NCBI GenBank assembly: GCA_934045905.1
Contig: OW203765.1
Coordinates: forward strand, 18,229,409-18,293,408
Direction of reading: 5' to 3'
Source of the DNA: Leuctra nigra
Lineage: Eukaryota > Arthropoda > Insecta > Plecoptera > Leuctridae
DNA: 64,000 bases
Under the pieces are notes generated by a model. It saw only the letters and a program-made list of their open reading frames with translations, ran no database searches and was not told the DNA's origin. This document shows, piece after piece, positions 16,936 to 27,874 of the stretch (its first letter is position 1; every line of letters begins with the position of its first letter). Position numbers and translations under genes: made by a program.

Positions 16936-19900
16936 CTAGTCTTTTTTAGTGGATACCGTAGTGAAGTCATCGTCCAAAGGCTTGTATTTGAATGATTCGT
17001 TAAGATGTATCAAGGTGACCGGTTCCCTGCAAATGTCACGGCCATGTTTCTTGAGAATCGGAGTGCCGGCTAACTCTATCTCCAGTCCCAGGCGCTCGTA
17101 AATCTCGTCAAACAAGTCGTTGAAGATCAACGGATTCATGTTCTTCAAAAGTTGTGTCAGGAAAAACCAGTCTCCGATGTTTATTTTCCTGACGACGGAT
17201 TCTATTTTCTCGTGATGAATCATATTTGTCTGCAATAGACAACAAAATGGAATACATTATTAGGGTTGTCTATTGGGTAAAGTTGTGATGAAAAAACCAA
17301 ATAAATTACATCAAAATTTGTTAGTCAAAAAACCAGTAAATGGTTGATTGAAATCGGATACAATTGAATGATTTTGACAACTTTACAATTTAACAACCAC
17401 GCCACAATCTCTAGGCAAAATGGCACTGTTTCGTAAAAAAAAAGAGATAAAATTCTTTAGATTTGTCAATATTAAAGATGTAATATAACGTCATGCTAAT
17501 CCAAGGTGTAATGTTGGCCACACATGGTCAATTTTGCTTGACAAACTTACTTGACAAGCCTGGAACTGGAAGTGTGACATGAGTGGGGCTTTCAAAGAAG
17601 TTTGCCTGGCTTTATGCCAAGGTCACCCCACCCGGCTTGACATGCAAGTCTGCAAGATAATTGACCATGGAGGGGGTACAGAGACAAGTTTATGGACAAT
17701 ATTAATTTCTCTCTTTAAAAACACTTTTTAGTTTGTGTTGATTGTAAAACTCATAAAAGTCAATTCAAAATAAGTTAACCTGAAGCAGTGATATTTTGGA
17801 AACAAATTCACACGTTTCATAATCACATACTACGTACCTACCCTGCCGACCGGGTAGTTTCAACTATACTTCGTTATTGAATGACATGGCTGTTTAAAAC
17901 AAGAGGTTTTGTATAAAATTTAAGCATCTTAAAAAGAAAAAAATTAGTGAAAAAATCTGATAATTATTTTTCTTCACCTAAGATTAAAATTCATTACTTG
18001 ATTGATACAGTACAATGTTGGTAGTACCTGTTGATAAAGCACTTCTATTCGAACCCGTTCGTTGAGCATCGACACCCGGTACACCAAGGACAGTGCTGTA
18101 ATGATAGCGAGGATGGAGAACCAGAACCAGAGGAATGCAAAGACTTTCTCGTTGACGATGTTGAGAGGCAGAACGCACTGCGCGTCGATGTTCTGGATCG
18201 TCCCCGTAGGACCGTACGTGTGGAACGTGCACTTGGTGATCTTGGGGAAGACTCGCGTCATCGCCTTGTCGGCAATGAGAACGTCGACCATTTCCAGGCC
18301 GTAGTTCAAGAACTGGCCCCCGAGGAAAGAGTTCAGCAAGAACATTTGACCAACCTGTCAAAAAAACACAAGATGTTGGAATATCATTTATGTTGTAGTC
18401 TGGTAATTAGAGAGCATTGCATGTTTAGTCTTTTAAGCCCCTATTTTACAGGGTTGCAAGCAGAAATTTGCATTGTGGTTGAAGAATTGAGATAATTCTC
18501 TATCTCAGCATTTGAACAATTGTTTGAAATGCCAAATGATGCCAACTGAACAAGGTGCTTTTCAAGCAAAGAATCAGTAGAGAAACTTAGAAAACCATTG
18601 AATTACTTTTCTGATTTTGTTTAAATTACTCGGTGAATTACACAGAGGAATACGGGCTTTACAGATATATCTTCATTCAAAACAAGGAGAGAATCAAATG
18701 TTTTCACTTTACACAAGCTAAATTGTTACGAAGTACAATCATTTCAAGTATCAATTAATTGTTTTTGAATTTTTGCATGAAAATATATTCTTCACATTCG
18801 CCCTTTCTCAAAATATGCTATTTTGGCTAATATAAAAAGAAAACAGAAAATCTACATTAGAGGTTTCCAGGATGGCAATGGGAAAATACATTCTCACACT
18901 TTGACCGATATCTCTGTTAAGAGGGCTTGGTAGTGAGCGAGGCCTTGACACATTTTTTAATCGATTTTTATCAATATCTTTTTCCAGTGTAATTGTTAAC
19001 AAAATAGGGCTATGGACGTGAATTCAGAAGAGTTTAATGAAAATAATTTCATAGTTTGGAATAAGCTATTAGTTTTATTGTGTCCAACAGGTGTTTAGAA
19101 CCCGAAAATGTAGTAATTTTCGGGTTCTAAACACCTGTTGGACAAAATAAAACTAATAACTTATTCCAAACTATGAAATTATTTTCATTGAACTGTTCTG
19201 AATTCACGTCCATAGCCCTATTTTGTTAACAATTACACTGGAAAAAGATATTGATAAAAATCGATTAAAAAACTCTTCAAGGTCAAACTCACTACCCAGC
19301 CGTCTTAAGGGATGTGATCCTTGTCAACATCCACAACAATTGTTAAGGATGATGCTTGCGCTCGGCCGTTTTAGGAAATGGAGAGAGAAAAATTGTTTTA
19401 TAAGTTAGTGTAACGTTGATACGATGTCCACATGATCAGTCTGATTGTATTATTAGTAGCACTTTTTAATTTTTGATTTGTGGCTTGTTTATTAGGTGCC
19501 AGTTATTCAACAAAACCGCGCAGAACTATGACATTTCCGATGATTGGTTTGGTCTCGAGACCAAACCCGTTAACCAATTGATCTCCAATTTTAGTCATTA
19601 TTAATTAGATAAAAGACAAACTTAGGGTTATAACTTGCCACATTTTAAAAATTAAATTTCATATGTCACCCAGCGAGACAAGAAAATAAACCAATTTTCA
19701 CCCAACATCAACTAATTACCTATTACTAACTAAACTAGGAAAACGCTCTGAGTAACGCGTTGATGAGCGAGTTTGGATAACGTGCAACACCTCGAACCGA
19801 AATTCTGTTTATCGAAAATGTCCTTAAAAGCCAATAATTCTTGAATTTCGTCACAGACTTGTATGAAAATATCCAACAATTCCTAAAATATTGGTCCCAA

Positions 19901-22900
19901 TAACCACGCAAAGTTTTAAGTTGGTCGATTGAACCTTTATGATTAAACGATTCCTTGTTAATTTCCAAAAATCACAGGATTTCGTTCAAAAATTTTTTAA
20001 ACGGTCATATCAGTTTCATAATAATATACGTTAGAAAGTTTCTGCTCTAACAACCTTGAAGTGAAGATTCGAAGATGCCGTGAAATATGAAATTCGAGAA
20101 ATATGATAGCCAACACGCAAAATATCCGTAAACTGTCAATAACTTTTGAATTTAAGCACAGTTTAGTCTGAAAATTGTCAAAAATACAGATAATGTTGGA
20201 CCCGATGCCCATGCAAATTTTCAAGTTGATCGGTCAAACGGTTCTGGTTTAAATTTCAAAAAGCACATGAAATGTTTTTTTTTAAATTTTAACCAATGGG
20301 AGGATTTGGCTGAAAATTTGTAAAATAAGAGACAATGTTGGTGTTAATGACCATGCAAAATATAAGGTCGATCACATTTGTCGAAGTCCATTTTCATTTT
20401 TCAGTCTATCAGGAGATGTTTATATAAATTTCAACCAATCAATGGATTTCAAAAAAAATTAGGGTCAGCAAACAGAAAAGGTTGTCTCTACATGTGTGCA
20501 AAATTTCAGATTGATCGGTGAAACGGTGCAACTTCCATTGCTCCAGGTAGCAGCCAAAAAATCAAAAAAAAACAAAAAAAAAAGAGGTTCGTGCCAAAAG
20601 AGCCAAAAGGAGACGCTCGCTCAAAAAGCAAAAATTAAAAATGTACCAAGTGATAATCCCAATTTTGTCTTTTATCTAATCATGATTAAAATTTCAAATC
20701 ATTTCATCAACCCATTTTGTCTCCAATCGTATCCAAAAAAGTGCCTGCATGCCTGCAATTGTCTTAAGGTGGTGCAAGCGCGAGCGATTACGCAAAATCA
20801 CTCGCGCTTGCACCACCTCAAGACAATTTTCCTACCCCATAACTTATTCCACCACCATGTTTCTCATCCCGACTGTACGTACCACATTGGCGAGGTTGAG
20901 GGTCTCGCAGACGCTGAAGTAGAACGCGTAAGTCCCGTGTCGGTTGAACCTCCACACGGTCAAGTAGTCCGCCATCAGGTTCTTGCGCGCCTCGGACCAC
21001 ACGTTGTTGGACAGCGGGCAGTCTGCGAGACCAACGTGTCGTCATTAGTACAGATCATTTTGCTTTTGACTCGAGTATCTCTCCTATAGTGTGACAATTT
21101 CTTTCAAAAGTGAAGATTAATTTGGATTTGATTAAGATAATTCCTTCAACATTTGGCGTTTTCTAAGATGCGAGAGGATCCTCTCCCGATTCTTGGAAGT
21201 TGATAAAAAAAAAATTGTTTCGCCATGAGAAAAGAGAATAGAATCTACATAAATGGGATCTATATATTGAAGTACCTACTATTCACAATGGTTTTTCATT
21301 TGTCAAAAAGTTCACAAAAAGTTTGGTAATCTAAATGGTTGAGCTTTTCAGATTCTTAAGTTGATTTTTTTCCAAGTAGGATGGAGCATTTTTATGTATA
21401 TTCTATTCGTCTTCTCTCGGATAGTAAGTGCTGGTTATCAAGTACAAGTATGTGCTAAATACCTATAATTACTCTTTCAGTGCAATCATTCCACCATAGC
21501 TGTTTGTTCTACGGTGGAAGTGCCGGATTTTTAGATCTTTATTATTGAAATAATTATTTTCATTAATGTACACTTGGCAAAATAAAAAAAATATCGTTAT
21601 CAAATTTGTATGACTGAGTGCTGATCATTTCCTTCAATCAATGGTTGTTATTAATTGTCATCATTGAGACCGGGGATCGCGACTATACTTCTGAAAATAT
21701 GCGATCTAATATTTTTCAGTCAATCAGAATTATTGAAGGATCATTTTTTGTTGTTACCGAGTTTAGGTCTACAGATATTGAATTAATTTTTTTGATTTTA
21801 TAGATAGGTAACGTACCTACAAACTAATCAAAGCTTATGAAACTGGCAATTACACTTTTGTGATTGAAATTAATTAGTGATTTGAGTATTGGCTTTTAAA
21901 TCATTTACCTACTATATCTGGAGATAGGATAGGGAGGGACAAACTGTACCTTATACTTGGTGGCGATAGAGGTAGCAACCTACGTAGGATACAAAAGTGT
22001 AAAGTATAACAGAATAGAGCACTAACTAGGTAGACACTGACTTAGATCGTGGACGAGGAAGGTGAGTCTTCCTGCCTCCAGCATCTTCCACATACTCCTG
22101 GGCAAGTAGAAGAAGATCGCTTGGAAACACAAGACGAAGCAGACCCACTGGTAGTACTTGTGGTGGATCACCTCGTCGTCAGCCTGGGAGGGTCCGACAC
22201 CTGGTTGCGCCACTGACAGACCACTCACCCCTGTAACAATCTCAGTGATGACACCAGAGTACGCCACTGACAGACCACTCTCCCAGGGGACTGACTACTC
22301 TCCCCTGTAACAATCACAGTGATGACACCAGGGTACGCCACTGACAGACCACTCACCCCTGTAACAATCACAGTGATGACACCAGGGTACGCCACTGACA
22401 GACCACTCACCCCTGTAACAATCTCAGTGATGACACCAGGGTACGCCACTGACAGACCACTCTCCCAGGGGACTGACTACTCTCCCCTGTAACAATCACA
22501 GTGATGACACCAGGGTACGCCACTGACAGACCACTCACCCCTGTAACAATCACAGTGATGACACCAGGGTACGCCACTGACAGACCACTCTCCCCTGGAA
22601 CAATCACAGTGATGACACCAGGGTACGCCACTGACAGACCACTCTCCCCTGTAACAATCACAGTGATGACACCAGGGTACGCCACTGACAGACCACTCTC
22701 CCCTGTAACAATCACAGTGATGACACCAGGGTACGCCACTGACAGACCACTCTCCCCTGTAACAATCACAGTGATGACACCAGGGTACGCCACTGACAGA
22801 CCACTCTCCCAGGGGACAGACTACTCACCCCTGTAACAATCACAGTGATGACACCAGGGTAAGCCACAGACAGACCACTCACCCCCGTAACAATCACAGT

Positions 22901-25900
22901 GATGACACCAGGGTACGCCACTGACAGACCACTCTCCCCTGTAACAATCACAGTGATGACACCAGGGTACGCCACTGACAGACCACTCTCCCCTGTAACA
23001 ATCACAGTGATGACACCAGGGTACGCCACTGACAGACCACTCTCCCCTGTAACAATCACAGTGATGACACCAGGGTACGCCACTGACAGACCACTCTCCC
23101 CTGTAACAATCACAGTGATGACACAAGGGTACGCCACTGACAGACCACTCTACCCTGTAACAATCACAGTGATGACACCAGGGTACGCCACTGACAGACC
23201 ACTCTCCCCTGTAACAATCACAGTGATGACACCAGGGTACGCCACTGACAGACCACTCTCCCCTGTAACAATCACAGTGATGACACCAGGGTACGCCACT
23301 GACAGACCACTCTCCCCTGTAACAATCACAGTGATGACACCAGGGTACGCCACGGACAGACCACTCTACCCTGTAACAATCACAGTGATGACACCAGGGT
23401 ACGCCACGGACAGACCACTCTCCCCTGTAACAATCACAGTGATGACACCAGGGTACGCCACTGACAGACCACTCTCCCCTGTAACAATCACAGTGATGAC
23501 ACCAGGGTACGCCACGGACAGACCACTCTCCCCTGTAACAATCACAGTGATGACACCAGGGTACGCCACTGACAGACCACTCTCCCCTGTAACAATCACA
23601 GTGATGACACCAGGGTACGCCACTGACAGACCACTCTCCCCTGTAACAATCACAGTGATGCCACCAGGGTACGCCACGGACAGACCACTCTCCCCTGTAA
23701 CAATCACAGTGATGACACCAGGGTACGCCACTGACAGACCACTCTCCCCTGTAACAATCACAGTGATGACACCAGGGTACGCCACTGACAGACCACTCAC
23801 CCCCGTAACAATCACAGTGATGACACCAGGGTACGCCACTGACAGACCACTCTCCCCTGTAACAATCACAGTGATGACACCAGGGTACGCCACTGACAGA
23901 CCACTCTACCCTGTAACAATCACAGTGATGACACCAGGGTACGCCACTGACAGACCACTCTCCCCTGTAACAATCACAGTGATGACACCAGGGTACGCCA
24001 CTGACAGACCACTCTCCCCTGTAACAATCACAGTGATGACACCAGGGTACGCCACTGACAGACCACTCTCCCCTGTAACAATCACAGTGATGACACCAGG
24101 GTACGCCACTGACAGACCACTCACCCCCGTAACAATCACAGTGATGACACCAGGGTACGCCACTGACAGACCACTCTCCCCTGTAACAATCACAGTGATG
24201 ACACCAGGGTACGCCACTGACAGACCACTCACCCCCGTAACAATCACAGTGATGACACCAGGGTACGCCACTGACAGACCACTCTCCCCTGTAACAATCA
24301 CAGTGATGACACCAGGGTACGCCACTGACAGACCACTCTCCCCTGTAACAATCACAGTGATGACACCAGGGTACGCCACGGACAGACCACTCTCCCCTGT
24401 AACAATCACAGTGATGACACCAGGGTACGCCACTGACAGACCACTCTCCCCTGTAACAATCACAGTGATGACACCAGGGTACGCCACTGACAGACCACTC
24501 TCCCCTGTAACAATCACAGTGATGACACCAGGGTACGCCACTGACAGACCACTCTCCCCTGTAACAATCACAGTGATGACACCTGGGTACGCCACTGACA
24601 GACCACTCACCCCTGTAACAATCACAGTGATGACACAAGGGTACGCCACTGACAGACCACTCTACCCTGTAACAATCACAGTGATGACACCAGGGTACGC
24701 CACTGACAGACCACTCACCCCTGTAACAATCACAGTGATGACACAAGGGTACGCCACTGACAGACCACTCTCCCCTGTAACAATCACAGTGATGACACCA
24801 GGGTACGCCACTGACAGACCACTCACCCCTGTAACAATCGCGAGAAAAGGGGAATAGAATCTACATAAAAACTCTTAAAGTGATACAAACCCCTTCTTAC
24901 CTCTATTATACAAGTACTAGGCCGTTTTAGCAAATTGAGAGAGAAAAATTGTTTCAAGTGGGTGTAGCTTTGACAGGATGTTCACATGATCAGTCTGATT
25001 GTATATTAGTAGCACTTTTTCATGTTTTGCTTCCTGCATTGTTAATTAGGCGCCGGTTATTCCACAAAACCGCGCAAAACTATGACATTTCAGATTCGAT
25101 TGAATACCAATCCGTGAACCAATTGATTTCAAATTAAATCATGATTAAAAAACGAACTTAGGGTTATCACTTGGCACATTTTTGAAATTAAATTTCATAC
25201 GGCACCCATTGAGACAAGAAAATATACAATTTCTCACCAAATATTAACAAATTATTATTAATTAACAAAGCAAAAAATTAAAAATGTACCAAGTGATAAC
25301 CCTTAGTTTGATTAAATTATCTAATCATGATTAAAATTTCAAATCATTTGGTTAACCCATTTTGGCTCCAATCGTATCCAAAAAAAAGTGCCTGCAACAA
25401 GCAGCAAAATCGCTCTCGCTTGCAGCACCTTATACACATTTTCAATTTGATAGTAGGTACCAACCAATCAAAATATATATTAAAAAAAATACAAAAAATA
25501 CACAATTGAGCACAATTTCAGCTTAATTGAAAAAAAATGTTGCGACCTGCCTACCGCTTAATTCAGACAAACAAACAAACACAAAACAAAGAAAAACAGA
25601 GGTCCGTGCCAAAAGAGCGAAAAGGAGTCGCTCGCTCAATGGAACAATCTCTGGGGTATTTTGCAAAATAACATGGGTAATTTTTGACAGATCATTACCT
25701 ATTTTATTAGTTCAGTAAATAACTTTTAAATTATTATTTATCTACCTACTTCAAACGGTGCTTCGCAATTTAAGAGACTTATTAAAAAGGCAATGTTTTC
25801 ACTAAATGGTTATTATAGCGCCATAAATTCAATTTTAATGTGATAAATCCAAACGCGCCCTGCAGGGCATGCTACAACAATGCCCCAAAAAGGCGTCTTT

Positions 25901-27874
25901 ATGGCTGCAAATGGATATTTTGATATTTTACCTTTGATTTACTCTAATATCATCTACGGGGCGGAATTGGGTGGGGAGGGGGGGGGGGGGGGGGGGCAAA
26001 ATACAGACTTGGATCGGGTGCCGAAATCGCAATATACGGCGCTGATAAGTTCAAATGAAAGGAAGATATTTCAATAAAGTATCATTGATCACATAATTGA
26101 TTGATTATAATACGAGCTCAGCCTGAAATCGCAATAAACTAGTGTAAAATAAACAATTCGCAACCTCTAATAGAGCGCCGATAAAAGAAAGTTATGATTT
26201 ATGAAGGAAATGAATAATCCCATATTGATATTCTATTTGATTGCGATGTCAAGCATCTGAGCGCGTAGTCTAACTAAATAAACAACGCATAGAGAGCGGC
26301 ACGTGTGCTGTAGCGCTTGTGTGTCCGTACGTGCACTAAACAAATGCAACACTCTCAAGCAATCAAGTATATATAGTATAGTTAATTAGGTATGTTTACG
26401 GCTCAACGATCAGTCACATAAATTGTGGGAATTGCTCAAGCAAACAGTCCAATTTTATTTATTTCTAATACTATGATTTGGAATTACGTACAATTAAAAA
26501 TTTTAGTTTCTGACCGTTGCCTCCTCTAGTGTACATATACAGCACTAACAACGTAGCAGGCAGGTATGTACCTGTAGTAGTCCTACTAGGTGTAGTATAG
26601 GTACCTACTAGGTAAGACATTTCTTTTTAAGTAGTAAGTTGTCAAAAACTTCTTTACAAAAATGTTAGGTACCTACCTATCACTATTTTTTTCAGTAGGT
26701 AGGTATTTAATGTTTAATTCAACACCATCCTGTGAATAAATGTATTTGTATCTGATGGTTTACAGCCAAAGAAACCATAATTTTTTGAACCCAAAACTAT
26801 TATTGTACAACAGTTGGTTTTTGGTGTGCATTCTCTTCAGAAAATTTGTCTATCCGCGCACTGCAAGTTTATGAAAATTAGCCTTTTAATTCATCCCCTG
26901 AGAAAATCAAATTACATGAATTAAACCTCCAGTTTTCATCCTAAAGAAACACATGGGTACTATTTCAGCGTTTTTCTTTAATTACATCGACTGGGCGTTA
27001 CTGCTATCGACCTAAACGGATAATTTTTTACTCAAACTGACATCACTGATTTTCGGAGGACTGGAACTCCCGAACGATGTAGGTAAGAGAGAAAAAAAAC
27101 GTTGAAAGAGTCAAGTGTTTCTTTTGCTTTCTAGGACGAAGGAAAAGTCGAAGAGTTTACGTGAAGTTGATTTTACCGCTGGATTTCTAATTGAAAAAGA
27201 TAATTTTCGTTAACGTGTAATGTGGATACAGCTGATTTTGGATGTTATGGCTAGAGCGAATGACACCAAAAAACCAACTGTTGCAATTAAATTTTTCGTG
27301 TCTTCTAACTCAATTTTGACAAGATTATTAAGAATTTACCTACCTATATTTGTGATAGATGTAGCCTGTGGTAGGTACTAGCGTATGATGAGAGAAATTA
27401 TTACGTGTCATGTTGTTTAAAAAGGAGAAGAGCGACACAAAAGTCTCGATTTCTAGGGGTGCGTTCTTGTAACTTTTCATATTCTGTAAAGACAACTTTA
27501 AAGTGAAGAAAAACCTATTTGACAAGCTTTGAAGTGAACTTATATGACAAAACATAATATCCCAGGAATTGGAGAGTGCTTACTTTTGAGTTTTGAACAG
27601 GTAGAAGTGACAGCTTACCTTCAAGATGTTTCGAGACAGTAAAAGTAGAAAATATCCAACAATAAGTATCCAAAGCATCTGTATCAATAGCACTATCCTG
27701 TGAACTAGTAATACAATCAATAGGATCACCAAAATACTGTCGTGAAGTTAACATCAACGAAAACACTATCAACATGATCACTGTCAACTTGTGGTGTAGT
27801 CTGCACACATTATTATCAATATTAACACCGTCCAGTTTAAGAAGAACACTCACAGAATTGAACAGATCAAACAT
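16936..27874 (-). CDS. Innexin gap-junction channel protein (five exons)
   Basis: Four-pass membrane protein forming invertebrate gap junctions. Exons on the minus strand are 27874-27619, 22212-22042, 21022-20883, 18354-18028 and 17229-16936 (TAG), 1188 nt in all, giving 395 residues. It starts MFDLFNSVSVLLKLDGVNID; TM1 and SRQYFGDPIDC follow. Loop 1 cysteines are C54 and C72, four residues wider than the common spacing. The family signature YYQWV is at 105-109 at the start of TM2. Loop 2 begins near FLGGQF, with C231 and C249 (x17 between them) around KCTFHTYGPTG. TM4 follows PLNIVNEK with FLWFWF. Exon 5 holds the cytoplasmic tail (INIGDWFFLTQLLKNMNPLI). The exon 2 acceptor TGTCAG|TGGCG was chosen because it yields HLE-VAQPGVG, matching the usual LEVAHPGVG. 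An acceptor 12 nt further in (ACCAG|GTGTC) also keeps frame but loses those residues. Intron 1 (5.4 kb) contains the 54-bp minisatellite. The subtype (Inx1, 2, 3, 7 and so on) is not settled. Confidence 0.95.
17516..17676. mobile_element. MITE-like inverted repeat in innexin intron 4
   Basis: ACATGGTCAATT at the left pairs with AATTGACCATGG at the right. Further in, TTGACAAGCCTGG pairs imperfectly with CCGGCTTGACATG. Short and non-coding. Confidence 0.55.
18915..19310. mobile_element. Fold-back element, arms about 195 bp, 6-bp loop
   Basis: A long palindrome centred at about 19112. CAGGTGTTTAGAACCCGAAA (left) and its inverse (right) flank a 6-nt spacer. Matching continues almost perfectly to 18953/19272 and more loosely to 18918/19307. 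It lies in innexin intron 3. No ORF. A transcript in either direction would fold into a long hairpin. Confidence 0.85.
19347..20750. mobile_element. Inverted-repeat element, copy split by a Helitron-like insertion
   Basis: The left part (19347-19730) matches 24915-25260, for example the block CACATGATCAGTCTGATTGT and the words AAAACCGCGCA and CTATGACATTTC. The right part (20627-20750) matches 25268-25395 (AAAATGTACCAAGTGATAA). The two halves are also inverted repeats of each other (TTAGATAAAAGACAAA... versus TTTGTCTTTTATCTAA). The Helitron-like copy at 19735-20623 sits exactly between the halves. The copy at 24915-25435 lacks it. Confidence 0.65.
19735..20623 (-). mobile_element. Helitron-like non-autonomous element, copy 2
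   Basis: 889 bp, the reverse orientation of copy 1 and highly similar to it along its length. On the minus strand it starts TGAGCGAGCGTCTCC and ends AACGCGTTACTCAGAGCGTT then TTCCTAG|T. Inside innexin intron 3. No coding capacity. Confidence 0.7.
20757..20828. repeat. Strong hairpin near innexin exon 3 donor
   Basis: AATTGTCTTAAGGTGGTGCA and the following GCGCGAGCGATT pair with AATCACTCGCGCTTGCACCA and CCTCAAGACAATT, with two mismatches and a loop of about 5 nt. In the innexin transcript it begins about 54 nt after the exon 3 donor. Probably the terminus of the neighbouring element, whose GCTTGCA(C/G)CACCT end appears at 25415-25430. Confidence 0.8.
21222..21422. mobile_element. MITE, GAATAGAATCTACATAAA family, complete copy
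   Basis: GAGAATAGAATCTACATAAA at the left is mirrored near the right by TTTATGTATATTCTATTCGT followed by CTTCTCTC. About 200 bp, in innexin intron 2. The second complete copy is at 34467-34661. Single ends occur at 24838, 35325, 36964, 42385 (inverted) and 45468. Confidence 0.75.
22213..24837 (-). repeat. 54-bp minisatellite (about 48 copies) abutting innexin exon 2
   Basis: Tandem 54-bp units fill the last 2.6 kb of innexin intron 1. Three units (about 22284, 22466 and 22808) carry a 20-bp insertion that breaks the frame. The first two lie 182 bp apart (three units plus 20), showing higher-order duplication. On the minus strand each unit contains TGTCAG|TGGCGTACCCTGG, a diverged copy of the real acceptor TGTCAG|TGGCGCAACCAGG. 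It translates as AYPGVITVIVTGESGLSV where the exon begins VAQPGVG. Because 54 is 18 codons without stops, long ORFs appear on both strands; I do not regard them as genes. Units with CACCCC on the plus strand also read GGGGTGAGTGG on the transcript strand, a donor-like sequence. Confidence 0.97.
24838..24868 (+). repeat. MITE terminus bordering the minisatellite
   Basis: GCGAGAAAAGGGGAATAGAA then TCTACATAAAA is one end of the family complete at 21222-21422. It forms the exon-distal border of the 54-bp array, directly after CTGTAACAATC. No partner end nearby. Confidence 0.65.
24915..25435. mobile_element. Inverted-repeat element, uninterrupted copy
   Basis: Same family as 19347-20750 without the Helitron-like insertion. 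The halves are joined through AATTATTATTAATTAACAAA (about 25251-25270). Arms around 25120-25210 and 25268-25395 are inverted repeats. It ends in CGCTTGCAGCACCTT. In innexin intron 1. Confidence 0.65.
25585..25638 (-). mobile_element. Helitron-like element, 5' end fragment
   Basis: On the minus strand TGAGCGAGCGACTCCTTTTC then GCTCTTTTGGCACGGACCTC matches the first 50 bp or so of copies 1 and 2. The rest of the element is absent. Confidence 0.6.
25978..25996 (+). repeat. Poly-G run (19 G)
   Basis: Uninterrupted Gs inside a G-rich stretch in innexin intron 1. On the transcribed strand it is a C run. ORFs across it are compositional. Confidence 0.9.

Noticed and set aside
18031..18495. 154-codon plus-strand ORF over innexin exon 4
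   Set aside because: Antisense shadow of the exon; acidic low-complexity composition, and the innexin frame is certain.
22213..24837. CRISPR-like array of evenly spaced repeats
   Set aside because: Units are contiguous tandem copies with no unique spacers, in a eukaryotic intron with no cas genes.
22821..24857. Very long ORFs on both strands (641 and 652 codons) of Cys/Trp-rich or Pro/Thr-rich repeats
   Set aside because: They come from a 54-bp (18-codon) tandem unit lacking stops in several frames. No start context, no flanking coding sequence, and the array lies within an innexin intron.
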